Translations under genes and position numbers: made by a program | Part shown: positions 9,034 to 17,993 of the stretch, one piece after another | How positions within the stretch are numbered: the stretch's first letter is position 1 | How the letters are laid out: each line of letters starts with the position of its first letter | The notes under the pieces: model-generated | What the model saw: the letters and a program-made list of their open reading frames with translations, nothing else | Told to the model about the DNA's origin: nothing | Databases searched by the model: none | Origin: Brevibacterium permense | GTDB lineage: Bacteria > Actinomycetota > Actinomycetes > Actinomycetales > Brevibacteriaceae | Reading direction: 5' to 3' | Assembly (NCBI RefSeq): GCF_025506275.1 | Contig: NZ_QYCP01000090.1 | Span: forward strand, 1-64,000 | DNA length: 64,000 nt

Positions 9034-9788
9034 GCACCTCTGAATCCACCGCTTTCCGGGGCACGATCGTGGCCCTCGGCGGCGGTGGGTTCTCGATGTC
9101 CGAGACCGGGGAATCGGCTATTGACGACGAGCTTCTGCAGATGGCGACTCGACGAGCCCATGCCGTCCATCAGGAAGGCACCGGCACCGGCACCGCATCA
9201 CTCATTCCACACGTCTGCTTCGTCCCGACGGCATCCGGCGACAGCCGCGACTACATCGAGAGGTTCGAAGCGGCGTTCGAGGCGCGGGCGCGAACCCATG
9301 TCCTCTCCCTGTTCGGGCAGAGCCCGTGGGACTACCAAGATCCGGCGATGCTGCTCGACATGGACCTCATCTACGTCGGCGGCGGCTCCACGGCGAACCT
9401 GCTCAGCCTCTGGCGGAGGCATGGCGTCGACCAACGGATGAGAGATGCGGCCGCCGGAGGATCGATCCTCGCCGGCATCAGCGCCGGTGCGAACTGCTGG
9501 TTCGAAGCATCTTCGACGGACTCGTTCGGTTCGCTGGCACCGCTGAACGACGGGCTCGGATTCCTGCGGGGGAGTGCCTGCCCGCACTTCCATGGAGAAC
9601 CCGGACGGAAGGAATCCTTCCGGGAATGGATCGCGCAGGGCCGGCTTCCCGTCCCCGGAATCGCCATCGATGATCATGCCGCGGTCGTATACGTCGACGG
9701 TGCGGCCACCTCGGTGATGGAGGAATCCGCAGGGGCGCAAGCGTTCGTCGTCGATACGGGCGGTCGCCTGCACAGCCTCGACGTATAG
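9030..9788 (+). CDS. Peptidase E-like serine hydrolase (family S51)
   Basis: Cytosolic protein of 252 residues related to peptidase E (aspartyl dipeptidase) and cyanophycinase. Seen in order: FVPTASGDSRDYIERF near 65, IYVGGGSTANLLSLWR near 115 (the glycine-rich loop), then AGISAGANCWFEAS near 150 with the G-x-S-A-G nucleophile elbow, and HFHGEPGRKESF near 190. The GTG at 9030 overlaps the stop of the lipoate ligase gene by four bases (GTGA), indicating translational coupling. A GTG at 9012 is less likely. Substrate preference (N-terminal Asp) is a family inference. Confidence 0.85.
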   Translation: MSTSESTAFRGTIVALGGGGFSMSETGESAIDDELLQMATRRAHAVHQEGTGTGTASLIPHVCFVPTASGDSRDYIERFEAAFEARARTHVLSLFGQSPWDYQDPAMLLDMDLIYVGGGSTANLLSLWRRHGVDQRMRDAAAGGSILAGISAGANCWFEASSTDSFGSLAPLNDGLGFLRGSACPHFHGEPGRKESFREWIAQGRLPVPGIAIDDHAAVVYVDGAATSVMEESAGAQAFVVDTGGRLHSLDV

Positions 9789-9873
9789 GCTTCCGTCGCA
9801 CCTGTCCGCCAAGACGGTTGAGGCGAGGAGAATTTCGGTGCGGACCGGTCGCCGCAACCAGCCGGGCTGTCTG

Positions 9874-9879
9874 TAGGAT
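9874..9879 (+). promoter_or_regulatory. -10 box (TAGGAT) for thyX
   Basis: TAGGAT predicts a transcript start near 9886, leaving a leader of about 29 bases that includes the AGGAGA ribosome binding site at 9906-9911. The gap 9789-9914 holds nothing else recognised. Confidence 0.45.
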
Positions 9880-9914
9880 TGGGAATCAATCACGTCCCCT
9901 TCACTAGGAGAGCC

Positions 9915-10700
9915 ATGCGCCAGGTCGAACCGTCCGTTGAACTGCTCGCCAAGCCCAATATCGATTGGGAAGCGATGAGGACTTACCTCGACGAGGTGGG
10001 CGGTACCTCCTGGGCGGACCGGGTCGAAGATGCGGAATCTCCCGACGCCGAGGATCTCCTCGAGTTCTCCGGACGCATGTGCTACCGCTCATGGGAGCCG
10101 GGACTCAACCCGAACGTCTCGCGTGTGCGCACCGATTCCGCGCAGTACCTCGGCAACGTCGTGAAGTCCCAGCACGGATCCGTGCTCGAACACGCGAACT
10201 TCACCTTCGTCCTCCACAACGTCTCGCGCGTGCTCACCCACGAACTGATCCGCCACCGCGCGGGATCGGCGTTCTCGCAGGAATCGCTGCGCTACGTCCG
10301 CCTCACGGACATCCCGTTCTGGTTCCCTGAGTGGGCCCGTGAAGATCCCGAACTCATGGAACGCAGCCTCAAGGTCCTCGACACACTCGAGGAGCACCAG
10401 CAGTGGATGGCCGATCATTTCGAGCTTGACGAGGAGGGCACGAAGTTCTCCCACAAGAAGCACATGACCTCGTTCATGCGCCGCTTCGCCCCCGAGGGCC
10501 TGGCCACCGGAATCGTCTACACCGCGAACCTGCGTTCTCTGCGCCACGTCATCGAAATGCGCACTGCGAAGGGCGCTGAAGAGGAGATCCGCCTCATCTT
10601 CAACAAGATCGGCGAGGTCATGCGCGAAGAGGCACCGGCAGTCTTCGCTGACTACGAAGTCGTCGACGGAGAATGGATCCCCGGCACCCGCAAAGCCTGA
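9915..10700 (+). CDS. thyX: FAD-dependent thymidylate synthase
   Basis: Flavin-dependent methylation of dUMP to dTMP using methylenetetrahydrofolate and NADPH; 261 residues, a normal length. The FAD/dUMP-binding segment reads RHRAGSAFSQESLRYVRL. The usual motif is RHR-X7-S; here eight residues separate RHR from the serine before L-R-Y, or the serine pairing shifts by one. Other conserved parts include QHGSVLEHANFTFV upstream and NLRSLRHVIEMR near residue 210, the C-terminal helix. The ATG at 9915 has AGGAGA four bases upstream; a TTG at 9879 would overlap the -10 box. Confidence 0.92.
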   Translation: MRQVEPSVELLAKPNIDWEAMRTYLDEVGGTSWADRVEDAESPDAEDLLEFSGRMCYRSWEPGLNPNVSRVRTDSAQYLGNVVKSQHGSVLEHANFTFVLHNVSRVLTHELIRHRAGSAFSQESLRYVRLTDIPFWFPEWAREDPELMERSLKVLDTLEEHQQWMADHFELDEEGTKFSHKKHMTSFMRRFAPEGLATGIVYTANLRSLRHVIEMRTAKGAEEEIRLIFNKIGEVMREEAPAVFADYEVVDGEWIPGTRKA

Positions 10701-10819
10701 GACCACGCAAGGCCTGTTGCGAAGCGTCCGGAGGCCTCCGAGCGCCTCACACCTACAGACACCTGACACGTCGAGCCACACCTGACGCCGATGTCAGACA
10801 GATTTCAGGAGGAACCGTC

Positions 10820-11398
10820 ATGGCAGATATCTACGCTGCTCAGCTCAACCCCGGCAAGCTCGACGTAGTCACCGACTGGGTAGCCAAGCAGGACTGGGCC
10901 GCCGAGCTCGACCTCGCGGTGCACCCGCTCGAGGCCGTCACCGCGTACCGATTCGACGATCCCGCCGGCGAAGTGGGCATCGAGATCCACATCGTGAAGA
11001 GCAGCGATCAGCTGCTGCAGGTGCCGCTGACCTATCGCGGAGCACCGCTCGAGGGCGCCGACGAAGCATTCGTGGCGAATATGGAGCATTCGGTGCTCGG
11101 CAAGCGGTGGGTCTACGCCGGCATGGGTGATCCGCTGTTCCGGCAGCGCCTCGACCACACCATCGCCACCGCGTCGACCGCGGCGAAGCAGTACCGCGTC
11201 GACGCTGAAGGCAACCGGGGCGAAGAGATCACCGAGGTGGCCCACGCCTTCGGGACGGGACCGCTGCCGGGTGCCGGCGACGTCGAGATCCTCTACCGCC
11301 TGTCGCCCGAGTCACCGGCGGAGAAGACCGACGCCGGTCTGCTGCTGGGCCGCTGGGAAGGCCAGGACACGAACGTCGTCCTCGCCATCATGGTCTGA
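10820..11398 (+). CDS. Stand-alone maltokinase N-terminal-cap-like protein
   Basis: Protein of 192 residues resembling the N-terminal cap domain found in front of actinobacterial maltokinase (Mak/Pep2, trehalose-to-glycogen GlgE route), but with no kinase domain attached or nearby. Characteristic parts are AQLNPGKLDVV near residue 7, TAYRFDDPAGEVGIE near 42, LQVPLTYRGAPLEGA near 66 and MEHSVLGKRWVYAG near 88. Such stand-alone proteins are often labelled glucan-branching-enzyme-related; their function is unknown. AGGAGG at 10807-10812 fixes the ATG at 10820. The gap 10701-10819 contains a short GC-rich palindrome (CGGAGGCCTCCG, 10729-10740). Confidence 0.65.
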   Translation: MADIYAAQLNPGKLDVVTDWVAKQDWAAELDLAVHPLEAVTAYRFDDPAGEVGIEIHIVKSSDQLLQVPLTYRGAPLEGADEAFVANMEHSVLGKRWVYAGMGDPLFRQRLDHTIATASTAAKQYRVDAEGNRGEEITEVAHAFGTGPLPGAGDVEILYRLSPESPAEKTDAGLLLGRWEGQDTNVVLAIMV

Positions 11399-11479
11399 GG
11401 GCTCGCCTATGTGATCTGAGGGGCCCGGGCTAAACGCCGTACGGCACAGCCAACTCGTTGCGGGGAGGAATCGGAACTC

Positions 11480-11914
11480 ATGAGCATCGACTGCATCTTC
11501 TGCCAGATCGTCGCAGGTGACGCGCCGAGTGCGCCGATCGCCGAGACCGAGTCGACCTTCGCGTTCATGGACATCCAGCCCGGGTCGGACGGGCATCTGC
11601 TCGTCGTGCCGAAACGTCACAGCACGGACCTGCGGGACATCCCGGCCGAAGATCTGTCTGCGGTGGCGCTCGAATCCCAGCGCATCGCCAAGCACGCTTT
11701 CGACGCGTGGGGAGCCGACGGCGTCAATCTCCTCAACTGCTGTGGCGCCGATGCGTGGCAGACGGTCTTCCACTTCCATATGCACGTCATTCCGCGCTAC
11801 CGGGACAAGGGCAAAGACCGCCTGCGTCTGCCGTTCGAACCCGGCATCCGCGGGAATCAGGAGCTCATCGGATCCCTGGCCGCGAGCATGCGGGAGTCAC
11901 TCGGCGACGAATGA
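11480..11914 (+). CDS. HIT-family nucleotide-binding hydrolase/transferase
   Basis: Histidine-triad protein of 144 residues. The triad reads HFHMHVIP near residue 98, with the N-terminal zinc-type CIFCQIVAG near 5 and LLVVPKRH near 40, all standard for Hint/Fhit-like enzymes that hydrolyse nucleoside phosphoramidates or dinucleotides. GGGAGGAA lies about 10 bases before the ATG. It converges with the alcohol dehydrogenase gene, and the 73-bp gap between them (11915-11987) contains only a small CCTCGCCGAGG dyad. Confidence 0.88.
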   Translation: MSIDCIFCQIVAGDAPSAPIAETESTFAFMDIQPGSDGHLLVVPKRHSTDLRDIPAEDLSAVALESQRIAKHAFDAWGADGVNLLNCCGADAWQTVFHFHMHVIPRYRDKGKDRLRLPFEPGIRGNQELIGSLAASMRESLGDE

Positions 11915-11987
11915 GGCAATGCCGTGACCGCCGCCGTTGCGCTCGACCTCGCCGAGGCGACGCACAGTGCCCGGGCCGTCGGCCGTC

Positions 11988-13043
11988 TCACCTGGTCAGG
12001 TCGATGATCGTCATCCCCGCCGAGGCAGAGGGTGACCCCATCGCCTCCATCGCCGCGGGCGCCTCGTCGAGGCCGATGACAGTGCTGACCAGGTCCTGTG
12101 GTCGCAGCCGTCCCTTAACGACAAGGTCCACGAGCTCAGGGTACTCGGCTGCAGCCATTCCGTGCGAGCCGAGCACGCTGAGTTCGAGAGCGATCACGCG
12201 CGGCAGATCGACGACCGGCTCGGCAGACAGCAGTCCGATCTGCACATGCCGACCCAATGGTGCCAGAGCACCGATTGCCGCCCGGATCGTGTCCTCCCTG
12301 CCCAGGGCATCGACGGTCACAGCCACCCCGTCAGGATCGGTCGACGCGAACTGCGCGACCACCTCGGCGCTCAGGTCCTCGGGACTGAGATCCCGTGCGT
12401 TGACGCATCGTGCTGCGCCGAACTCACGGGCGGATTCCAAGGCCGCATCGCTGACGTCGATGGCGACCGCCTTCGCGCCAAGGGCCCGAGCGATCATGAT
12501 CGTCGACAGTCCCACCCCGCCGCAGCCGAAGACGGCGACCGTTTCGTCCGCGGCAAGGCGAGCCCGCACGCGCAGACCATGGAAGGCCGTGGCGAATCGA
12601 CACCCGAGCCCGACGACGGCCGCGGCCGGCAGATCCTCGGGCACGGCCACGAGGTTGGCATCGGCATTGTGGATGACGACCTGATCCGCCCACGATCCGA
12701 AATGTGTGAATCCCGGCTGCGTCTGATCGGGGCACACCTGCGCATTGCCGGAAACGCACCACCGGCAGCTCCCGCACCCGCACACAAAAGGAACGGTCAC
12801 ACGCTGGCCGACGTGGAAGTCCTGTACGCCCACACCGGCCGAGGCGACCCTCCCGACCAGCTCATGCCCGGGTACGTGGGGCAGGGTGATCGTCGAATCG
12901 TGGCCGGCCCACGCGTGATGGTCGCTGCGGCACACCCCGGTGGCTTCGACGTCGATGACGACGCCGGCATCGGGGGCCGTGGGAGCGGGAATCTCATGAA
13001 GCTGGGGGCGGACGGAGAACTGATCGAAGACGATGGCGCGCAT
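11988..13043 (-). CDS. Zinc-dependent medium-chain alcohol dehydrogenase
   Basis: NAD(P)-dependent medium-chain dehydrogenase of 351 residues. Catalytic zinc ligands are in GVCRSDHHAWAGHD near 38 and PHVPGHELVGRV near 55. The structural-zinc lobe follows as CGCGSCRWCVSGNAQVC near 90 with four cysteines, and the Rossmann fold contains VFGCGGVGLS near 170. The sequence resembles alcohol or formaldehyde-type dehydrogenases; the substrate is unknown. It is transcribed leftwards from a promoter whose -10 box leaves no room for a leader. Glycosylase-like and helicase genes upstream run the same way but are separated by 88 bp. Confidence 0.88.
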   Translation of the reverse strand: MRAIVFDQFSVRPQLHEIPAPTAPDAGVVIDVEATGVCRSDHHAWAGHDSTITLPHVPGHELVGRVASAGVGVQDFHVGQRVTVPFVCGCGSCRWCVSGNAQVCPDQTQPGFTHFGSWADQVVIHNADANLVAVPEDLPAAAVVGLGCRFATAFHGLRVRARLAADETVAVFGCGGVGLSTIMIARALGAKAVAIDVSDAALESAREFGAARCVNARDLSPEDLSAEVVAQFASTDPDGVAVTVDALGREDTIRAAIGALAPLGRHVQIGLLSAEPVVDLPRVIALELSVLGSHGMAAAEYPELVDLVVKGRLRPQDLVSTVIGLDEAPAAMEAMGSPSASAGMTIIDLTR

Positions 13044-13050
13044 ACCGTCG

Positions 13051-13056
13051 ATCGTA
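13051..13056 (-). promoter_or_regulatory. -10 box (TACGAT) of the leaderless alcohol dehydrogenase gene
   Basis: On the minus strand TACGAT is followed by 7 bases and the ATG whose first base is 13043. No ribosome binding site is seen. Confidence 0.55.
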
Positions 13057-13131
13057 GGGCGCGTGCCCGGCGGGAGCCGAGTGTGTCCGCTCTATGGCAA
13101 CGGCCCGTCAGATGCCCGACCCGCCGACACC

Positions 13132-14100
13132 TCAGCGCGGATGAACTCCCGCGACCGCCAAAGCTTCGAGCAGGCGCGACCGCAGCGCCTGCGCCCTGTC
13201 GGAGAAATCCTTCTGCCGCTCCATGTACTCGGCCTTGCCCGCTGCGGTCTCGATGGGGACGACCCCGTAGCCCCATCCGCGCAGGTCATAGGGGGAGGCC
13301 TCCATGTCCAGGGTGCGGATGTCGAGCGCGAGGTCGAAGCAGTCGACGACGAGATCCGAATCAGCGATCGGCGAGATCTTCATCGCCCATTTGTACAGAT
13401 CCATCCCCGCGTGCAGACACCCGGGCTGCTCGTTGGCGATCATGCCCTCGCGGCTCGGCTGCAAGGTGTTGAGCGGACGCGCGGGTTCGGTGAAGAAACG
13501 GAACGCATCATGATGCGAACACTGGATGCGGTGGCCTTCGACCACATCGTCGGTCTCGGCGTGGCTCAGCCGCAGCGGCACCTGCTGATGGCGGCGCTGC
13601 TCGTCGGTGAGACGGTAGACCATTGCCCATTCGTGGATGCCGAAGCACCCGAAGTTCGCTTCCCGACCCAATGTCGACGACAGCAGGGAGGCGATGAACT
13701 TCGCCCCGTCTCCACGGTCGGTGCGCCAGGACTCGAGGTCCACCTCGGCGAAATTCTGCGCATCGTCGATGCGATACCACCGACGATCGAAATACCGACG
13801 ATCTTCGGCCGTCTCAAGCGCGACACGCACACCTGGCCCGGGATGCCACTTCTTCAGCTGCCCGACCTTGAACGGGTAGTAGGTGAAGAGGAAGTCCTCG
13901 ACCGGGTGGGTCTCCTGTCGCATCCGCCGCCCGATATGCGCATCGGTGCGCTCGGCGATCCGATGCTCGTGCTCGTCACGCGGCTCGCGCCAGATCTCGG
14001 CAGGAACGACACCGTCGCCGAGGCGGCCCGACGATGCGTCGGTGCGCTCGGTCGCCGCCCTGTACGGGGCGGAGGTCGTGGTCGAGAGTGCGGAAGTCAC
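13132..14100 (-). CDS. Conserved actinobacterial protein, usually labelled 3-methyladenine DNA glycosylase
   Basis: Protein of 322 residues. Its most typical stretch is RMRQETHPVEDFLFTYY followed by KVGQLKKWHPGPGV near residues 55-85, and it ends in a basic helix with EYMERQKDFSDRAQALRSR. Streptomyces and mycobacterial homologues carry the label 3-methyladenine DNA glycosylase, but I see no HhH-GPD or AlkA/AAG signature, so that name should be treated as unproven. The likely start is the GTG at 14100, 37 bases after the hrpB stop; the frame stays open further upstream only as an overlap with hrpB. It is probably co-transcribed with hrpB. Confidence 0.65.
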   Translation of the reverse strand: MTSALSTTTSAPYRAATERTDASSGRLGDGVVPAEIWREPRDEHEHRIAERTDAHIGRRMRQETHPVEDFLFTYYPFKVGQLKKWHPGPGVRVALETAEDRRYFDRRWYRIDDAQNFAEVDLESWRTDRGDGAKFIASLLSSTLGREANFGCFGIHEWAMVYRLTDEQRRHQQVPLRLSHAETDDVVEGHRIQCSHHDAFRFFTEPARPLNTLQPSREGMIANEQPGCLHAGMDLYKWAMKISPIADSDLVVDCFDLALDIRTLDMEASPYDLRGWGYGVVPIETAAGKAEYMERQKDFSDRAQALRSRLLEALAVAGVHPR

Positions 14101-14137
14101 CGCACCATTGTCCCAGACGGTCGAGTCGGGCTCCAGC

Positions 14138-16909
14138 TCAGCGACCGGAGCGCTTCGTGCCCTTCGCCGCAGGCGCGGTGAGTGGATCCTCCGGCCACGG
14201 ATGCTTCGGGTAGCGGCCCCGGTTCTCGGCCCTGACATGGGCATACGCATTCGCCCAGAATGACGCGAGATCACTGGTGACCGCCAGGGGCCGCCTGGCG
14301 GGGGAGAGCAGATGCATGGTGACCTCAACCCTTCCGTCGCAGATGCGAGGCACGTCGGTCCAGCCGAAGCACTCCTGGAGTTTGACCGCGAGGATCGGGC
14401 TCGGGAGCTCGACGAGGTCGGGGTCCGGATACTCGAGGCGGATGTGTGATCCGCTGGGCACCTCGATATGGGTCGGCGCAAGCTCGTCGAGCCGGGCCGC
14501 CTCGGGCCAGGGCAGCATGCCGCGCAGCGCGGAGACGAGGTCCACGCGGGCAGGATCGGAGCCCTTCGCGATCCGGTCGAGTGCATCAGGACACCACTGG
14601 TCGAGCGTGTCAGAGAGGTGCTCCCACGTCACGTCCGGCCACGGGTCCCCGTAGATCGCGCGGAGCAGTCCCAGCCGGGCGCGCAGCGATTCGAAAGCCT
14701 CGGAGGGACGCAGAACCTCGCGGGCTCCTCGTTCGCGCACCGATTCGGCGATGGCACGGCGGGCGAGTTCTGGGCCGGCCTGGATCGGGGTGGAGGTCAG
14801 TTCGATTCCGCCGAGGCGGCCGCGCCGTACCGCGCGGACCTTCCCGGACTCGAACGTCGCCGTCTCCTCCGTGTGCAGCAGTCCGGCGCCGGCGAGTTCT
14901 GCGGTGTCGACGCCGATGGGAACAGCTGATCGGATGATCGCACGCGATCCGGCCAGGCCCACCTCGGCGATGGCCAACCATGGGCTGCCCTGCAGTGAGG
15001 AGTCTCGGGGCAGGCTCGCCGCCGTGCCTGAGGCGAGCAGGTATTCGGAATCGGAGGCGCTGCGCTGACGCGCGATCTGCAGGGGATAGGACAGCGCCGT
15101 GACGAGTCCGAGGTCCTCGGGAGTCAGCGCTGTGCCGGAATCGCCGGTGACTTCAGCGCGGTCGCCGAATCCACCGTTCCCGGTGTCGTCTCCCGTGTCG
15201 CCGCCATCACCGCCCGAGGCGAATTCGCGTGCGATCGACGCGAACCGTTTGCGGTCCTGAGCGAATCGGGCGTCCTTGCTGCGCCGCAGGTGCCGCAGCA
15301 GAGCGGAGAGATCGGCGCCCAGAGCCCTCTGCTCGGATTCGATGACGGCGACCGCTTCTGCCGCACGAGCGGGAGACAGCAGCGCAGCTCCGTCGAGGAG
15401 GCCACGTGCCGACCACACCGAGGCGGGAACCGCCGCGATCGCCCGCCCTGTCTGGGTGACGTGCAGTGCCGATATCGGGAACTCGGCGGTGTCGGGGCGC
15501 TCACCGGTTCGGCGCCCATCGGCGGAGCGCTCGCCTCCTGCACTGTCCATTGCCGCCGCCGAGATCTCCACGGCTCCCAAGGCGACCAGGTTGTCGACCG
15601 CCTGCCGCTTCGGTCCGGCTGGCAGCGGATCAGGCAGGAGGGACTCGTCGCCGCCCCACACAGCGAGTGCGAGCACTGCGGAGGTGAGATCGGAGGTCGC
15701 GATTTCGGGAGGAGTGTGCTCGGGCAGGCTCGCCCAATCCGCCTCTGACATGCACCGATACGCAACACCCGGTCCTTGCCGGGCGGCACGACCGGAACGC
15801 TGTGTTCCCGAAGCCTTCGACTCCCGCATCGTGACCAGCCCGGACATGCGCCGCCTCGTATCCAGCCGTGGTCCCCGGGAGAGCCCGGAGTCGACGACGA
15901 TGCGCACTCCGTCGATCGTCAGTGCCGACTCGGCCACCGACGTCGAGACGATGACGCGACGGTCCCGTCCCTGGTCGGCGCGTGGGCGCAGAATCGCGTC
16001 CTGCTCCTTAGCGGGGGTCCGCCCCATGAGAGTGTGCACCTCGACCGAGTCACCGGTACCCGAACCACCGGAGCCGATCGGTCCACCACCGGCTCCCGAA
16101 CCGCCATCTGATTCCACACGGCGCCGCACGCGAGAGGCCACCTCGTCGACTTCGCGTGCACCGGGAGCGAAGACGAGGACGTCGCCCTCGCCGGTCTCAG
16201 TCAGCGCATGCACCGTCGTCGCCGCCAGATGATCAAGGAAATCCCAGGTCACACCCCGCGCGTCAAAGGGCCGCTCCTTCGCCGGCGCCCACCGTATTTC
16301 TAAGGGATGAGGATCGGCGGACACCGACAGCAGCGTCGCCGGCGACTGCGGTCCGTCACCGAGACGCGCGGCCCACAGCTGCGCATCCAAGGTCGCCGAC
16401 ATGACGACCACGGAGAGATCCTCGCGCAGATCAGCCAGTTCCCGGCACATCGCGAACGCGAGATCCGTATCCAGCTGTCGCTCATGCACCTCGTCGAGAA
16501 TGACCCCGTCGATACTGGTCAGCTCCGGATCGCGCAGCAGTCGGGACAGAAGCACACCCGTGGTGACGAACTCGATCCGTGTCGCCCGCGAGGTCCGCGA
16601 CTCTCCGCGGACGGTGAACCCCACCACCTCGCCGAGGCGGGTCCCCGTCAACGACGCGAGCCGCCTGGCCGCGGCGCGGGCTGCCATCCGCCGGGGCTGG
16701 GTGACGATGATGCGGCCCGGACCAGTCAGGTGCTCAGCGATCATCGGCGGCACCACGGTGGTCTTACCGGTTCCGGGAGGAGCCTCCACGACCAATCTCG
16801 GGGCGGGGGTCGCCTCGGCGAGGCCCAGCTCATCGATGAGCCGGGCGGCAGGCAAGCCGGCCCCGATGCGGGCGAGATCGAAGGTGTGCGGGAGGTGCGG
16901 ATCGGGCAT
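14138..16909 (-). CDS. hrpB: ATP-dependent helicase HrpB (DEAH/DExH)
   Basis: Superfamily-2 helicase of 923 residues. Motif I is PPGTGKTTVVPP near 47, motif Ia TQPRRMAARAAA near 75, motif II DEVH near 140 and motif III SATLDA near 172. The motif VI region reads QRSGRAARQGPGV near 375, and the HrpB-specific C-terminal domain ends in a basic tail. Its role in actinobacteria is not well defined. It diverges from the FAH-family gene, with 129 bp between start codons. A Gly/Asp-rich insertion around residues 270-290 and another near 575-600 look like low-complexity linkers. The start is the first ATG; no clear ribosome binding site precedes it. Confidence 0.9.
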   Translation of the reverse strand: MPDPHLPHTFDLARIGAGLPAARLIDELGLAEATPAPRLVVEAPPGTGKTTVVPPMIAEHLTGPGRIIVTQPRRMAARAAARRLASLTGTRLGEVVGFTVRGESRTSRATRIEFVTTGVLLSRLLRDPELTSIDGVILDEVHERQLDTDLAFAMCRELADLREDLSVVVMSATLDAQLWAARLGDGPQSPATLLSVSADPHPLEIRWAPAKERPFDARGVTWDFLDHLAATTVHALTETGEGDVLVFAPGAREVDEVASRVRRRVESDGGSGAGGGPIGSGGSGTGDSVEVHTLMGRTPAKEQDAILRPRADQGRDRRVIVSTSVAESALTIDGVRIVVDSGLSRGPRLDTRRRMSGLVTMRESKASGTQRSGRAARQGPGVAYRCMSEADWASLPEHTPPEIATSDLTSAVLALAVWGGDESLLPDPLPAGPKRQAVDNLVALGAVEISAAAMDSAGGERSADGRRTGERPDTAEFPISALHVTQTGRAIAAVPASVWSARGLLDGAALLSPARAAEAVAVIESEQRALGADLSALLRHLRRSKDARFAQDRKRFASIAREFASGGDGGDTGDDTGNGGFGDRAEVTGDSGTALTPEDLGLVTALSYPLQIARQRSASDSEYLLASGTAASLPRDSSLQGSPWLAIAEVGLAGSRAIIRSAVPIGVDTAELAGAGLLHTEETATFESGKVRAVRRGRLGGIELTSTPIQAGPELARRAIAESVRERGAREVLRPSEAFESLRARLGLLRAIYGDPWPDVTWEHLSDTLDQWCPDALDRIAKGSDPARVDLVSALRGMLPWPEAARLDELAPTHIEVPSGSHIRLEYPDPDLVELPSPILAVKLQECFGWTDVPRICDGRVEVTMHLLSPARRPLAVTSDLASFWANAYAHVRAENRGRYPKHPWPEDPLTAPAAKGTKRSGR

Positions 16910-17025
16910 GCCACCAGTCTCTCAGCAGGGCGGCCCCGCCCGCACACGGGACACAGCGGGGGAACTGTGGGGACCTGATCGCGGATCGATGAGCACCGAC
17001 GCGGCAGAAGGCACCAGGCACTGAC

Positions 17026-17031
17026 TAGACT
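17026..17031 (+). promoter_or_regulatory. -10 box (TAGACT), leaderless start of the FAH-family gene
   Basis: TAGACT is followed by 7 bases and the ATG at 17039. There is no Shine-Dalgarno sequence. Confidence 0.6.
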
Positions 17032-17038
17032 GTGACAC

Positions 17039-17845
17039 ATGCGTATCGCCAGATTTGTACATCAGGACGAACCCAAATACGGAGTCGTCGAAGGTGAAGT
17101 GCCGCCGATCACCGACGGAAGCTGGGACACGTCGGGACTCGAACTCGCCGTTCTCGACTCGGACCCCTTCTTCTCTCCGGCCCAATCGACAGGCGAGAGG
17201 CTGAAGATCGACGACGTGCGCCTGGTCAGCCCCATCCTGCCGCGTTCGAAGGTGATCGGCGTGGGCCGCAACTTCGCCGCACACGCAGCAGAACTCGGCA
17301 ACGAGGTTCCCGTGACCCCGGTGACCTTCTTCAAGCCGAACACCGCGGTCATCGGCCCCGGCGACCCCATCCGCCTGCCCGCCATCAGCGAATACGTCTC
17401 CTATGAGGCCGAACTCGCCGTCGTCATCGGCCGTGTGGCCAAGGGTGTGAAGGCGGAGAACGCTTTCGACCATGTCCTCGGCTACACCGCGAGCAACGAC
17501 GTCACCCTGCGCGACCTCCAGAAGTCCGACAAGCAGTGGACGCGGGCAAAGGGCTTCGACACCTCGGCCCCGCTGGGCCCCTGGATCGAAACGGAACTCG
17601 ACGTCGACGACCTCGGCATCCGGTCCTGGGTCGACGGGGATCTCAAGCAGGACGGCACCACCGCCGACTTCATCTTCGATATCCCGACCATCATCGAACA
17701 CCTGTCGGAGACGATCACCCTGCTGCCCGGCGATGTCATCCTCACCGGAACCCCGGAAGGGGTCGGCCAGATCGTGTCCGGCAACCGCGTCGACATCGCC
17801 ATCGAAGGACTCGGCGTCCTGTCGAACCCGGTCATGGACGCCTGA
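17039..17845 (+). CDS. Fumarylacetoacetate hydrolase family protein
   Basis: FAH-fold enzyme of 268 residues, a family that cleaves carbon-carbon bonds or isomerises/decarboxylates acylpyruvates with a divalent metal. The metal-binding E-x-E is in [12 protein letters not shown] near 122 and the matching aspartate in [11 protein letters not shown] near 160; [13 protein letters not shown] near 75 and [11 protein letters not shown] near 237 complete the fold signature. The substrate is unknown; oxaloacetate decarboxylase or acylpyruvase activities are typical of short members. It is leaderless and precedes gltX by 148 bp, in which two copies of the recurring CGCCTCGGCG motif are found. Confidence 0.87.
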   Translation: MRIARFVHQDEPKYGVVEGEVPPITDGSWDTSGLELAVLDSDPFFSPAQSTGERLKIDDVRLVSPILPRSKVIGVGRNFAAHAAELGNEVPVTPVTFFKPNTAVIGPGDPIRLPAISEYVSYEAELAVVIGRVAKGVKAENAFDHVLGYTASNDVTLRDLQKSDKQWTRAKGFDTSAPLGPWIETELDVDDLGIRSWVDGDLKQDGTTADFIFDIPTIIEHLSETITLLPGDVILTGTPEGVGQIVSGNRVDIAIEGLGVLSNPVMDA

Positions 17846-17993
17846 GCCCACCGACGCCTCGGCGGAGTTGCGTCCCGGACCTTCCCACCGCCGCCTCGGC
17901 GATCGCATCCGCGGAACACCAGAGCCGCCGAACCACCAGCGCCACCGCGCACACCACAGACTCACACCCGAGAAGATCACGCAAAGGACAATC

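Noticed and set aside
14101..14586. N-terminal extension of the glycosylase-labelled gene into hrpB
   Set aside because: The extra residues lie in a shadow frame of hrpB and do not resemble the family; the GTG at 14100 follows the hrpB stop.
17472..17993. N-terminal extension of gltX
   Set aside because: Overlaps the FAH gene in another frame; the synthetase fold begins at the GTG at 17994 with a ribosome site.
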